Source: Solibacillus sp. FSL R5-0449
GTDB lineage: Bacteria; Bacillota; Bacilli; Bacillales_A; Planococcaceae
Reading direction: 5' to 3'
Assembly: GCF_037975215.1 (NCBI RefSeq)
Contig: NZ_CP150239.1
Coordinates: 2,208,001-2,272,000 of the forward strand
Length of the DNA: 64,000 nucleotides
The notes below the pieces were generated by a model that saw nothing but the letters and a program-made list of their open reading frames with translations, was not told the origin of the DNA and did no database searches. Below are positions 49,188 to 57,897 of this stretch, in pieces (within the stretch, counting starts at the first letter, position 1; every line of letters starts with the position of its first letter). Both the position numbers and the translations under genes were made by a program.

Positions 49188-49577
49188 TTATAAAAAACGT
49201 TTACGCTGTTCTGGTGACGGTAACATGCATTCCTGCTTTTTCCCGAACCATTTGTAGCGGTTTTTGGCAATCCAGCGATACACAAGATCGCGAACCGGCT
49301 TCGGTACAACGATAAATACATAAAACAACTTCCACAAACCTGATAAATTCCGTGTAATCTTAAGTGCGGCCGTCGATTCCGTATAATGCCGGTCATTTTC
49401 AATAAACACAATACTGTCCGTTGTTTCCGGCACATCATACTTTTTCAACAAAGCTGCTCCGACATCACTTTGTAGCGAGGCAAACTGAAATAATGCATTC
49501 GGGTCACGTTTAATTATAAACTGGACGCTCGCATCACAGAAATTGCACTCTCCATCAAATAATAAGATTCGCTTCAT
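49188..49577 (-). CDS. thiol-disulfide oxidoreductase DCC family protein
   Basis: This 129-residue protein of the DUF393/DCC family has the signature LLFDGECNFCDASVQFII, with a thioredoxin-like CxxC (CNFC) near residue 14. The true substrate of the family is unknown. ATG 49577 follows GAGGTG. It lies 10 bases after pheA and ends at a terminator, so it may be co-transcribed with pheA. Confidence 0.88.
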   Translation of the reverse strand: MKRILLFDGECNFCDASVQFIIKRDPNALFQFASLQSDVGAALLKKYDVPETTDSIVFIENDRHYTESTAALKITRNLSGLWKLFYVFIVVPKPVRDLVYRWIAKNRYKWFGKKQECMLPSPEQRKRFL

Positions 49578-49587
49578 GCTTTTCACC

Positions 49588-50460
49588 TCATTCTGGTGTG
49601 ACGTATGTATAATAGGTTCCGAGTGACTTCACCTTACATCCGAGCGCAATCAGTTCTTCCACCGCGCCTTTCATCATCGGTTCCTCTTCATCTGCTAGTA
49701 TATCAGTTATGAAGAAATAATTCCCGAGTCCGGTTTTAAGTGGACGCGATTCAATCTTGCTCAAGTTCAGTTTACGCCATGCAAATACCGAAAGTACTTG
49801 ATGGAGCGCCCCTGATACATCTGTCGGCAATGTCAGCATGAATGTAGTTTTTGGCTGTGCGTGAAGCGGGACTAAGCCATGCTTTATATTTTGCTTCGAT
49901 AAAACGAAGAAACGCGTATGATTAAAATGGAAATCATGAATATTTTTTTCGAGTATATGTAAATTATATTTCTCAGCGGCAGAAAGGTTCGCAACAGCGG
50001 CGATACAGCGGTCTTCCGTTTGGGAAACAAGTTCTGCTGCGGCGGCAGTTGAAGAATAAGATGTTTGTCTTACTCCGCCATGATTATAATATAAATATTT
50101 ATGACACTGTGCCAACGCATGCGGATGTGAATAAATCTCTTCGATTGCCTCGCTATTTTCCGCAAATTTTTTATTAACTAATAAATGCTGCTGGATTTTT
50201 GACATGACTTCGGCTGTAACGAAAAGCTCGGATTCATGGAACAAATAGTCAATTGTCAGCGGAACAGATCCTTCCAGCGCATTTTCAACTGGTACAACGG
50301 CCAGCTCGACTTTCCCCTCCGATACAGCTTCGATACATTCCGGAATGGACTTGTATGGAATATGCCAATCATTCGGAAACAGACCTTTTGTCGCTAAATA
50401 TGTAAATGATGCTTCCGGACCTAGATAAGCAATTCTTTTTTCCCAATTTTTTTCTGACAT
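49588..50460 (-). CDS. pheA: prephenate dehydratase
   Basis: PheA converts prephenate to phenylpyruvate in phenylalanine synthesis. The 290-residue protein has the catalytic domain (AYLGPEASFTYLA, VVPVENALEGSV, NHTRFFVLS with the key Thr) and a C-terminal ACT domain (LNLSKIESRPLKTGLGNYFF) where Phe binds for feedback inhibition. AGAGGTG precedes ATG 50460. A pheB-obgE terminator lies upstream. Confidence 0.96.
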   Translation of the reverse strand: MSEKNWEKRIAYLGPEASFTYLATKGLFPNDWHIPYKSIPECIEAVSEGKVELAVVPVENALEGSVPLTIDYLFHESELFVTAEVMSKIQQHLLVNKKFAENSEAIEEIYSHPHALAQCHKYLYYNHGGVRQTSYSSTAAAAELVSQTEDRCIAAVANLSAAEKYNLHILEKNIHDFHFNHTRFFVLSKQNIKHGLVPLHAQPKTTFMLTLPTDVSGALHQVLSVFAWRKLNLSKIESRPLKTGLGNYFFITDILADEEEPMMKGAVEELIALGCKVKSLGTYYTYVTPE

Positions 50461-50511
50461 AAAAAAGCACCTCTATTATAAGTTCTAAATTTTCTGGAAA
50501 TTTACCCTAAA

Positions 50512-50551
50512 AAGAAAGCTGTCCAATATGCCCTGAAACTTATTGGACAGC
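50512..50551 (-). terminator. terminator after pheB
   Basis: GCTGTCCAATA pairs perfectly with TATTGGACAGC; the minus strand continues TTTCTTTTTA. Confidence 0.82.
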
Positions 50552-50610
50552 AAATTTTATTTATTTTCTGATGCCATTGCCATTACATAGGACATCTCAT
50601 TTTAAGTAAG

Positions 50611-51066
50611 TTAAAATGCGCCTGAACTGATTACTTCAGCAGATTCGATAAATTCAAGCTGATTCAAGCTTCGAATAAGTTCATCCAACTCATAAGACAT
50701 GCTTGTCACATCTAAAGAAAGCGTCACATTGGCACGTCCTTGAATTGGAATCGTCTGGTGAATCGTCAGTACATTGCAATGGGCATCAGATACAGTTTCG
50801 AGTAATTTGGCAAGTGTACCTTTTCGGTCTTGCAATTGAATGAAAACCGTTAAAATACGCTCTTGCACAATCGAATGGAAAGGAAAAACTGCATCACGAT
50901 ATTTATAAAATGCGCTGCGAGATAAATCCACTTCTTTTACCGCATCCCAAATGGATGAAACAGATCCTTTTTGCAATAATTGTTTTGCTTCCAATGTTTT
51001 TTGCATCGCATCTGTCAGGACATCTTCACGCACTAAATAATATCGCTGATTTGCTACGTTTTTCAT
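50611..51066 (-). CDS. pheB: ACT domain protein PheB
   Basis: This 151-residue protein has a helical N-terminal half (RYYLVREDVLTDAMQKTLEAK) and a C-terminal ACT domain (VFIQLQDRKGTLAKLLETVSDAHCNVLTIHQTIP). Despite the name, a chorismate mutase activity is not established; an amino-acid-sensing role is plausible. ATG 51066 follows GGGGG. It follows obgE by 17 bases, as in B. subtilis. Confidence 0.9.
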   Translation of the reverse strand: MKNVANQRYYLVREDVLTDAMQKTLEAKQLLQKGSVSSIWDAVKEVDLSRSAFYKYRDAVFPFHSIVQERILTVFIQLQDRKGTLAKLLETVSDAHCNVLTIHQTIPIQGRANVTLSLDVTSMSYELDELIRSLNQLEFIESAEVISSGAF

Positions 51067-51083
51067 CGTCATCCCCCACTTAA

Positions 51084-52373
51084 TTAGTCGACAAAGTCAA
51101 ATTCGAATTCCATTAAACGAACAGTATCGCCGTTTTGAGCACCGCGTTTACGTAACTCTTCATCGACACCCATCGCACGTAACTGGCGAGCAAAGCGTCG
51201 AATACCGTCTTCACGGCTGAAGTCCGTCATCTTGAATAGGCGTTCGATTGTGTATCCTGAAAGTACGTATGCACCATCATCATCACGTGTAATTTCGAAG
51301 TCGCCACCTTGGCCTTCATGCTTGTACATTACTACCGCATCTGATTCTTCTTCAAGTACATCATGTAATAAGAACTCAGGTGTTACTTCTAAAAGATCCG
51401 CAATTTCAAATAGCAATGGCTTTAAACCTTGACGGGAAACGGCTGAAATCGGGAAGATTTTTACATCTTCGCCTACTTTCTTTTTGAACTCTTCCAAGTT
51501 CTCTTCCGCATTCGGCATATCCATTTTGTTCGCAACGATAATTTGAGGACGCTCAAGTAATCGTAAATTATATTGTTCAAGCTCATTGTTGATTGTTACA
51601 TAATCATCATAAGGTTCGCGGCCTTCCATACCGGACATATCAATTACGTGTACGATGACACGTGTACGCTCGATGTGACGCAGGAACTGCATACCTAATC
51701 CGACACCTTGGTGTGCGCCTTCGATTAGACCAGGTAAATCCGCCATTGCGAATGAACGGCCATCATCTGTTTCCACCATACCTAAGTTCGGTACGATTGT
51801 TGTAAAGTGGTAAGCACCGATTTTAGGTTTTGCAGAAGAAACTACCGATAGTAATGTTGATTTACCTACTGAAGGGAAACCTACCAATCCAACATCCGCT
51901 AATACTTTCAATTCTAAAATTACTTCAAGTTCCTGACCTGGTTCACCTTTTTCGGCTAATTCCGGTGCAGGGTTAGAAGGTGTTGCAAAACGGCAGTTAC
52001 CGCGTCCGCCACGGCCCGCTTTAGCAATAATCGCTTGTTGGCCATGTTCAACTAAATCGGCAATGACTGTTTTTGTTTCTGCATTCATTACAACTGTCCC
52101 TGGTGGCACCTTAACGATTAAATCTTCTGCACGACGACCGTGCATCCCTTTACTCATTCCGTGCTCTCCACGTTCAGCTTTGAAGTGACGTTTGTAACGG
52201 AAATCCATTAACGTACGTAAACCTTCTTCAACTTCAAATACTACGTTACCGCCACGTGCTCCATCTCCACCTGCAGGACCACCATTCGGTACATATTTTT
52301 CACGGCGGAATGCAACCATTCCATCCCCGCCGTCTCCACCTTTAACATAAATCTTAACGTGATCGACAAACAT
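51084..52373 (-). CDS. obgE: GTPase ObgE/CgtA
   Basis: Obg is an essential GTPase linked to 50S maturation, the stress response and sporulation initiation. The 429-residue protein has the Gly-rich OBG fold ([14 protein letters not shown]...[12 protein letters not shown]), the G domain ([29 protein letters not shown]) and a C-terminal OCT domain. ATG 52373 follows GAGGAG. It lies 12 bases after spo0B, the classic spo0B-obg pair. Confidence 0.97.
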   Translation of the reverse strand: MFVDHVKIYVKGGDGGDGMVAFRREKYVPNGGPAGGDGARGGNVVFEVEEGLRTLMDFRYKRHFKAERGEHGMSKGMHGRRAEDLIVKVPPGTVVMNAETKTVIADLVEHGQQAIIAKAGRGGRGNCRFATPSNPAPELAEKGEPGQELEVILELKVLADVGLVGFPSVGKSTLLSVVSSAKPKIGAYHFTTIVPNLGMVETDDGRSFAMADLPGLIEGAHQGVGLGMQFLRHIERTRVIVHVIDMSGMEGREPYDDYVTINNELEQYNLRLLERPQIIVANKMDMPNAEENLEEFKKKVGEDVKIFPISAVSRQGLKPLLFEIADLLEVTPEFLLHDVLEEESDAVVMYKHEGQGGDFEITRDDDGAYVLSGYTIERLFKMTDFSREDGIRRFARQLRAMGVDEELRKRGAQNGDTVRLMEFEFDFVD

Positions 52374-52385
52374 TTCTTTCACTCC

Positions 52386-52901
52386 TCATATGTGAAGAAC
52401 ATATTTCCAACTTGTATCCGTTTGTTCATATGTTTCCACATTAAAAATATTCTGTTCTATTGAAAATGGCGACTGTTCCCATTTTCCCTTTAAATGAAAT
52501 GAAATATTCCATTTATCTTCATATGTTTCGATGTTTAACAGTAATTGATGCTCTTCATATGGATCAAGCTTGTCGTAAACATGAATAATTGTGTTTTCCA
52601 AGTATTGAACAATCGCTTCATCGTACTTGCTTTGTATTGGTGCATTTACATCACTCGTCATGCTTAGTTGTAAAGCCGGATAACGCCAGCAAAGGGTCTG
52701 AAGCCATTCGACTGTTTCCTTAATTTGGAGACGATTGATGTTCGAAAGCATTTTACAATATTCAGACTGGTCAAAAATCACCTTTTTCGCTTCATCCACT
52801 CGTCCTAAATCCAGGTTCATCTGGATTAAATGAAGCTGATTCAAATAATCGTGATTTGCAAAGCGCAATGCTTCACTTACAGTTAATTTCGAAACGGTCA
52901 T
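52386..52901 (-). CDS. spo0B: sporulation initiation phosphotransferase Spo0B
   Basis: Spo0B passes phosphate from Spo0F to Spo0A. The 171-residue protein has the helical hairpin with the phospho-accepting histidine in LRFANHDYLNQLHLIQMNLDLG (His about residue 18), followed by a weak, ATPase-like C-terminal domain. Sequence similarity outside the His helix is low, as is usual for this family, so the obgE neighbour adds to the call. ATG 52901 follows GGAG. Confidence 0.88.
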   Translation of the reverse strand: MTVSKLTVSEALRFANHDYLNQLHLIQMNLDLGRVDEAKKVIFDQSEYCKMLSNINRLQIKETVEWLQTLCWRYPALQLSMTSDVNAPIQSKYDEAIVQYLENTIIHVYDKLDPYEEHQLLLNIETYEDKWNISFHLKGKWEQSPFSIEQNIFNVETYEQTDTSWKYVLHI

Positions 52902-53062
52902 TTCACACACTCCGTATTACAGTATTATTAGTATAACAAGTTTTTTATCAGTTTTCCTTCCATACTCCATACTCATGACATATTCAATACTTAAGAAAAG
53001 TTCAATCATCCATTTGCATTACTTGAAGGCATCGTTAATCATCAATAATTTGTGCAAAAACT

Positions 53063-53094
53063 TAAAAAAAGGACTGCAATAAATGCAGTCCTTT
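53063..53094 (-). terminator. terminator after rpmA
   Basis: AAAGGACTGCA pairs perfectly with TGCAGTCCTTT across a 5-base loop; a T-run follows on the minus strand. Confidence 0.92.
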
Positions 53095-53105
53095 CATTGC
53101 AAGAA

Positions 53106-53757
<652 letters not shown>

Positions 53758-53773
53758 GTCCATCACCTACTTA

Positions 53774-54082
53774 TTAAGCGTTGATTGCTTCAACTACTAA
53801 TTTAGTGTATGGTTGACGGTGACCTTGCTTACGACGGTAGTTCTTTTTCGCTTTAAGTTTGAAAACAGTAATTTTCTTTTGCTTACCTTCTTTAACAACT
53901 TTCGCTGTTACAGTAGCGCCAGCAACAGTTGGAGCTCCAACTTTAACTGTTTCTCCACCTACGAATAAAACTTTGTCAAAAGTTACGATTTCGTCAGCAG
54001 CCACACCTAGTTTTTCAACATAGATTTCTTGACCTGCTTCAACTTTGATTTGTTTTCCACCAGTTTCGATAATTGCGTACAT
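53774..54082 (-). CDS. rplU: 50S ribosomal protein L21
   Basis: L21 is 102 residues here: [18 protein letters not shown] at the start, then [24 protein letters not shown], the C-terminal RNA-binding stretch. AGAGGAGG precedes ATG 54082. The gene starts the rplU-prp-rpmA operon and is preceded by an L21 leader RNA that should mediate feedback. Confidence 0.97.
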   Translation of the reverse strand: MYAIIETGGKQIKVEAGQEIYVEKLGVAADEIVTFDKVLFVGGETVKVGAPTVAGATVTAKVVKEGKQKKITVFKLKAKKNYRRKQGHRQPYTKLVVEAINA

Positions 54083-54193
54083 TAAAATGCACCTCCTCTT
54101 AGACTCAGACTCGCCCGGAATTGCAGGTGACCTATAAAGGTACTTAAACCTGTTCAGCGCGGTTGCAGTAGCACGGGTGCTACAAACAATAAC
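54083..54193 (-). promoter_or_regulatory. ribosomal protein L21 leader RNA
   Basis: Between the promoter and rplU the transcript contains GTAGCACCCGTGCTAC, a strong hairpin, then conserved-looking GAACAGGTTTAAGTACC...GGTCACCTGCAATTCCGGGCGAGTCTGAGTC. This matches the L21 leader of Bacilli in layout and position; it is called from memory of the family. Confidence 0.78.
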
Positions 54194-54199
54194 ATTAAA

Positions 54200-54228
54200 A
54201 TACTACCACATCGAAATTATCAAGTCAA
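54200..54228 (-). promoter_or_regulatory. sigma-A promoter of rplU operon
   Basis: TTGACT (54223-54228) and TAGTAT (54200-54205) are 17 bases apart. The -35 hexamer lies inside the last codons of spoIVFB. Confidence 0.78.
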
Positions 54229-54831
54229 CCGCTTCATTACTATTTTCTCAAAAGCAGCGCGGTATTTCCGATATTTCCAATCTCCAATAACTTTGCTCCA
54301 TAAAAAGAGGCTAATAATTACTAAAGATAATGATTGCGGCAATAAATATAATAGTACGATAATTGTTCCCGTAAGTAAATAAAAAGAAGCCGTTAAATAA
54401 AATTCGAAAATTTTAGAAAACGGCTGCCGTTTCAAAATGCTGTAACATATTATTCTCCCACCATCGAGTGGCCAAATCGGAACAAGATTAATAGCAAGAA
54501 TAAAGAGCTGCACTTCTATTAATTTAGCACTCAGCATATCAGGCAGAAATAAACTGATGAAGATTCCGAGACATGTTGCAACAGGTCCTCCAATAGCAAT
54601 GATGATCAGCTGATTATAGGATAACTGCAGTTCATCCTTAATCGTCATTTCCCCGCCGTACGGAACAATTTTACATTGCGTTATTTTCGCTCCGACGAGT
54701 TTTGCAGCAATAAAATGACCTAACTCATGAAATAAAAGCGAAACAATAATAACGCTGTATAAAGCAATATCTCCATATAAAACAATCGATAAGAGCAGTA
54801 ACAAAAACAATGGATGAATCGTAACTTTCAT
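54220..54831 (-). CDS. spoIVFB: SpoIVFB intramembrane metalloprotease, short form
   Basis: SpoIVFB is the site-2 protease that cleaves pro-sigma-K. The 203-residue protein has the zinc motif FHELGHF (about residue 35) and the third-ligand motif LVPIWPLDGGRI (about residue 119), with about six membrane segments. B. subtilis SpoIVFB has 288 residues, ending in a cytoplasmic CBS domain; here the frame stops after the last membrane segment and no CBS remnant follows. ATG 54831 abuts the spoIVFA stop, so the pair is coupled. Confidence 0.9.
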   Translation of the reverse strand: MKVTIHPLFLLLLLSIVLYGDIALYSVIIVSLLFHELGHFIAAKLVGAKITQCKIVPYGGEMTIKDELQLSYNQLIIIAIGGPVATCLGIFISLFLPDMLSAKLIEVQLFILAINLVPIWPLDGGRIICYSILKRQPFSKIFEFYLTASFYLLTGTIIVLLYLLPQSLSLVIISLFLWSKVIGDWKYRKYRAAFEKIVMKRLT

Positions 54832-55380
54832 CTAAATCGGCTGTTCCTTTAGCCAGCGAATCGTTTCTTCCATATTCAACACTTGCCCGTCACGTTCGAT
54901 CTGAATGTAGAGTTCCCCGCTTTTTTTCGTTGCGACTATCGTTCCTTTTGTTACGGTCGTGTACGGTAATACATAGAAGTCGTCCACAAATCCGAATGTA
55001 ACCGTATCGCCTGTATCATAAACAACCGAGACCGTTTTCCCGTTATACTTTGTATGGCCCGTAAATACAATCATCCCATCATACAATGCATTTAATACAA
55101 ACGGTTCATCATACACGAGTAAATATCCGTCATTAAAACGATCAATCGTCTCAAAAAGCTGTAACTGATTAATCGATACATCTGCACTAACAGGGAGCTG
55201 CTGGTCTTCTTTAGATAACATATTCACAACCGCTTTTCGCATCATGACTAAATCATCCGAACTGTAGACAATGGAATGGATGACACGTTTTGTAGCGAGA
55301 TCCCCATAATAATTACAGCTATAAATAACAACAAAGACAATACTCGCGATGAGCCACTGCCATTTTTTCAAGCTCACCAT
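54832..55380 (-). CDS. spoIVFA: SpoIVFA-like regulator with degenerate M23 domain
   Basis: This 182-residue protein has one membrane segment (WQWLIASIVFVVIYSC) and a C-terminal LytM/M23-like fold (ALYDGMIVFTGHTKYNGKTVSVVYDTGDTVTFGFVDDFYVLPYTTVTKGTIVA) without the zinc-binding histidines. SpoIVFA holds SpoIVFB in a complex with BofA and is a target of SpoIVB. B. subtilis SpoIVFA is 264 residues; the long cytoplasmic N-terminus is missing here. ATG 55380 is used; GTG 55395 is possible. Confidence 0.82.
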   Translation of the reverse strand: MVSLKKWQWLIASIVFVVIYSCNYYGDLATKRVIHSIVYSSDDLVMMRKAVVNMLSKEDQQLPVSADVSINQLQLFETIDRFNDGYLLVYDEPFVLNALYDGMIVFTGHTKYNGKTVSVVYDTGDTVTFGFVDDFYVLPYTTVTKGTIVATKKSGELYIQIERDGQVLNMEETIRWLKEQPI

Positions 55381-55450
55381 CCAATCTTTTTGCACTATTA
55401 TATGTCAGGAATGACAATACAATTCAAGAAAGCCTGTACATAGAAACAAA

Positions 55451-55619
55451 AGCGCTAAAGCCCTTTCAGCTCCGAGTGGGCAAAACGCCACATCCATGTG
55501 GCATGCCCCCAATGACTCACATCGTGTGAGCCTCAGACATTGGAGGGCCCGACGCAAAAGTAAACGCTTCACCACTTTTGCATGAGGGACCGAAATGACC
55601 GAGGAGCTGGCGCTTTAGC
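55451..55619. repeat. structured intergenic element with several perfect hairpins
   Basis: Inside one another or in series lie GCCACAT/ATGTGGC (55487-55502), CCAATG/CATTGG (55509-55543) enclosing CTCACA/TGTGAG (55516-55530), and GCAAAAGT/ACTTTTGC (55554-55581). Outer arms GCTAAAG/CAGCTCC match GGAGCTG/GCTTTAGC near the right end. The element is more GC-rich than the flanks and fills most of the gap upstream of spoIVFA. It looks like a dispersed repeat or structured RNA. Confidence 0.7.
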
Positions 55620-55684
55620 CTAGACGGGAAGTAACCCTGTTTCAAAGTGATCCACAATGCCAAAACTCTTTAATTTCCTTAACA

Positions 55685-55727
55685 GAAAAAAAGCTGTAAA
55701 GAATAATTGAATCTATCCCATACAGCT
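55685..55727 (-). terminator. terminator after minD
   Basis: AGCTGTA pairs with TACAGCT across a 22-base loop, followed by seven T on the minus strand. Confidence 0.75.
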
Positions 55728-55733
55728 GACTTC

Positions 55734-56618
55734 TTATTTAAATAATGCTTTCAGTTTCGCGAAAACGCCTTTTGGCTGATCATCTTCCAAGGACATTAGC
55801 GGCACAGAATCCCCTAATATACGGCGTGCGATATTACGGTATCCCAATGATGCTTTGTTGTTCGGATTCATGACAATTGGTTCACCTTTGTTGGATGAAC
55901 TGATAACATCTTCACTATCGACGATGATTCCCAATAAATCAATCGATAAATGAGTCGTTACTTCTGTAATATCCATTGCATCTCCGGTGTTCATCAAACT
56001 TTTACGGATTCGGTTAATAATAAGCTTTGGCGGTTCAATCGGCTCCTGCTCAAGCAATCCGATAATTCGATCCGCATCTCTTACTGCAGAAATTTCAGGT
56101 GTCGTCACAACGATGGCACGATCCGCACCAGCAACCGCATTGCGGTAGCCTTGCTCAATACCAGCAGGACAATCAATTAAAATATAGTCAAACTCACGCT
56201 TCAACTCATCAATCAAAGCTTTCATCTGTTCAGGGTTGATGGCGTTTTTGTCTGTATTTTGGGCAGCAGGCATCAAGTATAGACGTTCATCTACACGCTT
56301 GTCTTTCACTAATGCCTGATGCATTTTACAGCGCCCTTCAATTACGTCCACTAAATCATAAATGATCCGATTTTCCAAGCCTAATATAACGTCTAAATTA
56401 CGCAGTCCGATATCCGTATCGACTAGACAAACTTTCTTACCTTGAAGTGCCAATGCCGTTCCTAGGTTTGCAGTCGTAGTAGTTTTCCCTACTCCACCTT
56501 TTCCTGAAGTTATAACGATTGCTTCTCCCACATTAGCGGCCCCTTCCTTATATAAGGTAGCTTTTTGAGCTCCAGTATCATCAGTATTCTTAGAGAATAA
56601 TAATTCTTCATCACTCAT
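55734..56618 (-). CDS. minD: septum site-determining ATPase MinD
   Basis: MinD recruits MinC to the membrane to block polar septa. It has the deviant Walker A KGGVGKTT, DTDIGLRNLD, DCPAGIEQGY and the C-terminal amphipathic helix GVFAKLKALFK. Two starts are credible: ATG 56618 directly after minC, with perfect AAAGGAGG, giving 294 residues, and GTG 56531 (VGEAIVITSGKGG), with AAGGAAGGGG, giving the usual 265 residues. The extra 29 residues do not resemble known MinD. Confidence 0.93.
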   Translation of the reverse strand: MSDEELLFSKNTDDTGAQKATLYKEGAANVGEAIVITSGKGGVGKTTTTANLGTALALQGKKVCLVDTDIGLRNLDVILGLENRIIYDLVDVIEGRCKMHQALVKDKRVDERLYLMPAAQNTDKNAINPEQMKALIDELKREFDYILIDCPAGIEQGYRNAVAGADRAIVVTTPEISAVRDADRIIGLLEQEPIEPPKLIINRIRKSLMNTGDAMDITEVTTHLSIDLLGIIVDSEDVISSSNKGEPIVMNPNNKASLGYRNIARRILGDSVPLMSLEDDQPKGVFAKLKALFK

Positions 56619-57287
56619 TTAGCTTCCTCCTTTGAATGTTGATAAATTCGGTCGTACATTTCTTATTTCCTGGATTCTGTCATATGCTATTACATTGTTT
56701 TCTCCAAGATAGGCAAAAATTTGATCGGTATTATCTAATATATATTGCGACTCGTTCGTCATTACTTCCACATAATTCCCAATTAATATATGTGTCGGTT
56801 CAAAATGTGACGCGGATACAATTGCTTGTTCATTGCCACCCATTCCTGCATGCACAATGCCCTTTAACTTACCCGCAATATGTACATTACCCCCTGCCTC
56901 AATACGTCCGTTAGGATTCACATCCCCTAACACAAGTATATCACCCGTCACACGAATTGTTTGTCCGGAACGCACTATGCCTACAAATGTTTCTAAGCGA
57001 CTTGTCTCTAGGAGTTTATGGCTTTCTTCCAATGTAATGACATCACTTTGGATCTTTTTTACACATAGTTTTTGCTGTCCTTCCACAATTTCAGTGAGCT
57101 GGTCTTTTTGCTCTTGTGTACAGTAACGTTTTCCTAAGTGCAGTTGTACATCTATTTTACCATCAAGATGGCCGTCTGTAACTTTTTTTCCAAGTTCTTC
57201 TATCAACTCAGCAAAAGAACATTGGTCATCCAAACGTAGTACTAACCCATCTTTTGTTCCTTTAATATGGATAAGTTGTTTTTTCAT
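56619..57287 (-). CDS. minC: septum site-determining protein MinC
   Basis: MinC inhibits FtsZ assembly. The 222-residue protein has the N-terminal domain (IHIKGTKDGLVLRLDD) and the C-terminal beta-helix domain (RSGQTIRVTGDILVLGDVNPNGRIEAGGNVHIAGKLKG), which binds MinD. It follows mreD after a gap holding a long hairpin and runs into minD (stop and next start adjacent). Confidence 0.96.
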   Translation of the reverse strand: MKKQLIHIKGTKDGLVLRLDDQCSFAELIEELGKKVTDGHLDGKIDVQLHLGKRYCTQEQKDQLTEIVEGQQKLCVKKIQSDVITLEESHKLLETSRLETFVGIVRSGQTIRVTGDILVLGDVNPNGRIEAGGNVHIAGKLKGIVHAGMGGNEQAIVSASHFEPTHILIGNYVEVMTNESQYILDNTDQIFAYLGENNVIAYDRIQEIRNVRPNLSTFKGGS

Positions 57288-57320
57288 AGCTTTTTCAAGT
57301 CACCTCGCGCTACATAATAA

Positions 57321-57365
57321 CGAAAAGAAAACAAACGGATTATCGGTCCGTTTTGTTTCTTTTCG
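57321..57365. terminator. long hairpin between mreD and minC
   Basis: CGAAAAGAAA-A-CAAACGGA pairs with TCCGTTT-T-GTTTCTTTTCG. The best T-run is on the plus strand; on the minus strand (the operon direction) it is TTTTCGTTATT, so it may only reduce readthrough from mreBCD into minCD. Confidence 0.6.
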
Positions 57366-57378
57366 TTTTTTTAAAATG

Positions 57379-57897
57379 CTATTGTGCCCGTTGAAATACA
57401 CGAGCGCTAAGACAATATTTAAACGCCCATGCAAGCATTATCAAAAATAATAGATTACCAATTGTTGTCGGAACTAATCGATTTACTAGAAACGGCTGAA
57501 GCGCCATCGTTGTAAATTGAAGCATATAGAAAAATTCATATACAACAAATTCGAAAACAATCATTAGCAATAATGCCAAAATCGTAGAAAATACTAAATG
57601 TGGATGAACACGTTTTACACACCATGCCGCAATATAGCAGATCGCGGGATATAAAACTGTATATAGACCAATAATATTAATATAAAACACATCAAAACAA
57701 AGTCCAAAAATAAGACCATAAATCATCGCTTTTTTTCGGCTGTAATAAATGGATAGAAAAATTAAATATAAAATTAAAAAACGCGGAATCAAATAATAGA
57801 TTCCTTCGCCGAACTGCAATGGAGAGAAGACGGCGAATTCAGATTCCAGCAAAAACAGCAAGACAGCAACGAAGCCAATTAAAAATCGAGCGAGCAT
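57379..57897 (-). CDS. mreD: rod shape-determining protein MreD
   Basis: This 172-residue integral membrane protein has five to six segments and the MreD motif PRFLILYLIFLSIYYSRKKAMIYGLIFGLCFDVFYINIIGLYTVLYP. It is part of the elongasome with MreB and MreC. Its start overlaps the mreC stop by one base. Confidence 0.92.
   Translation of the reverse strand: MLARFLIGFVAVLLFLLESEFAVFSPLQFGEGIYYLIPRFLILYLIFLSIYYSRKKAMIYGLIFGLCFDVFYINIIGLYTVLYPAICYIAAWCVKRVHPHLVFSTILALLLMIVFEFVVYEFFYMLQFTTMALQPFLVNRLVPTTIGNLLFLIMLAWAFKYCLSARVFQRAQ

Noticed and set aside
48884-49438. Minus- and plus-strand frames with heptad IRT, LEH or CSN repeats
   Set aside because: All three heptad patterns are the same 21-bp DNA repeat in different frames; none has a ribosome site, so a protein is not supported.
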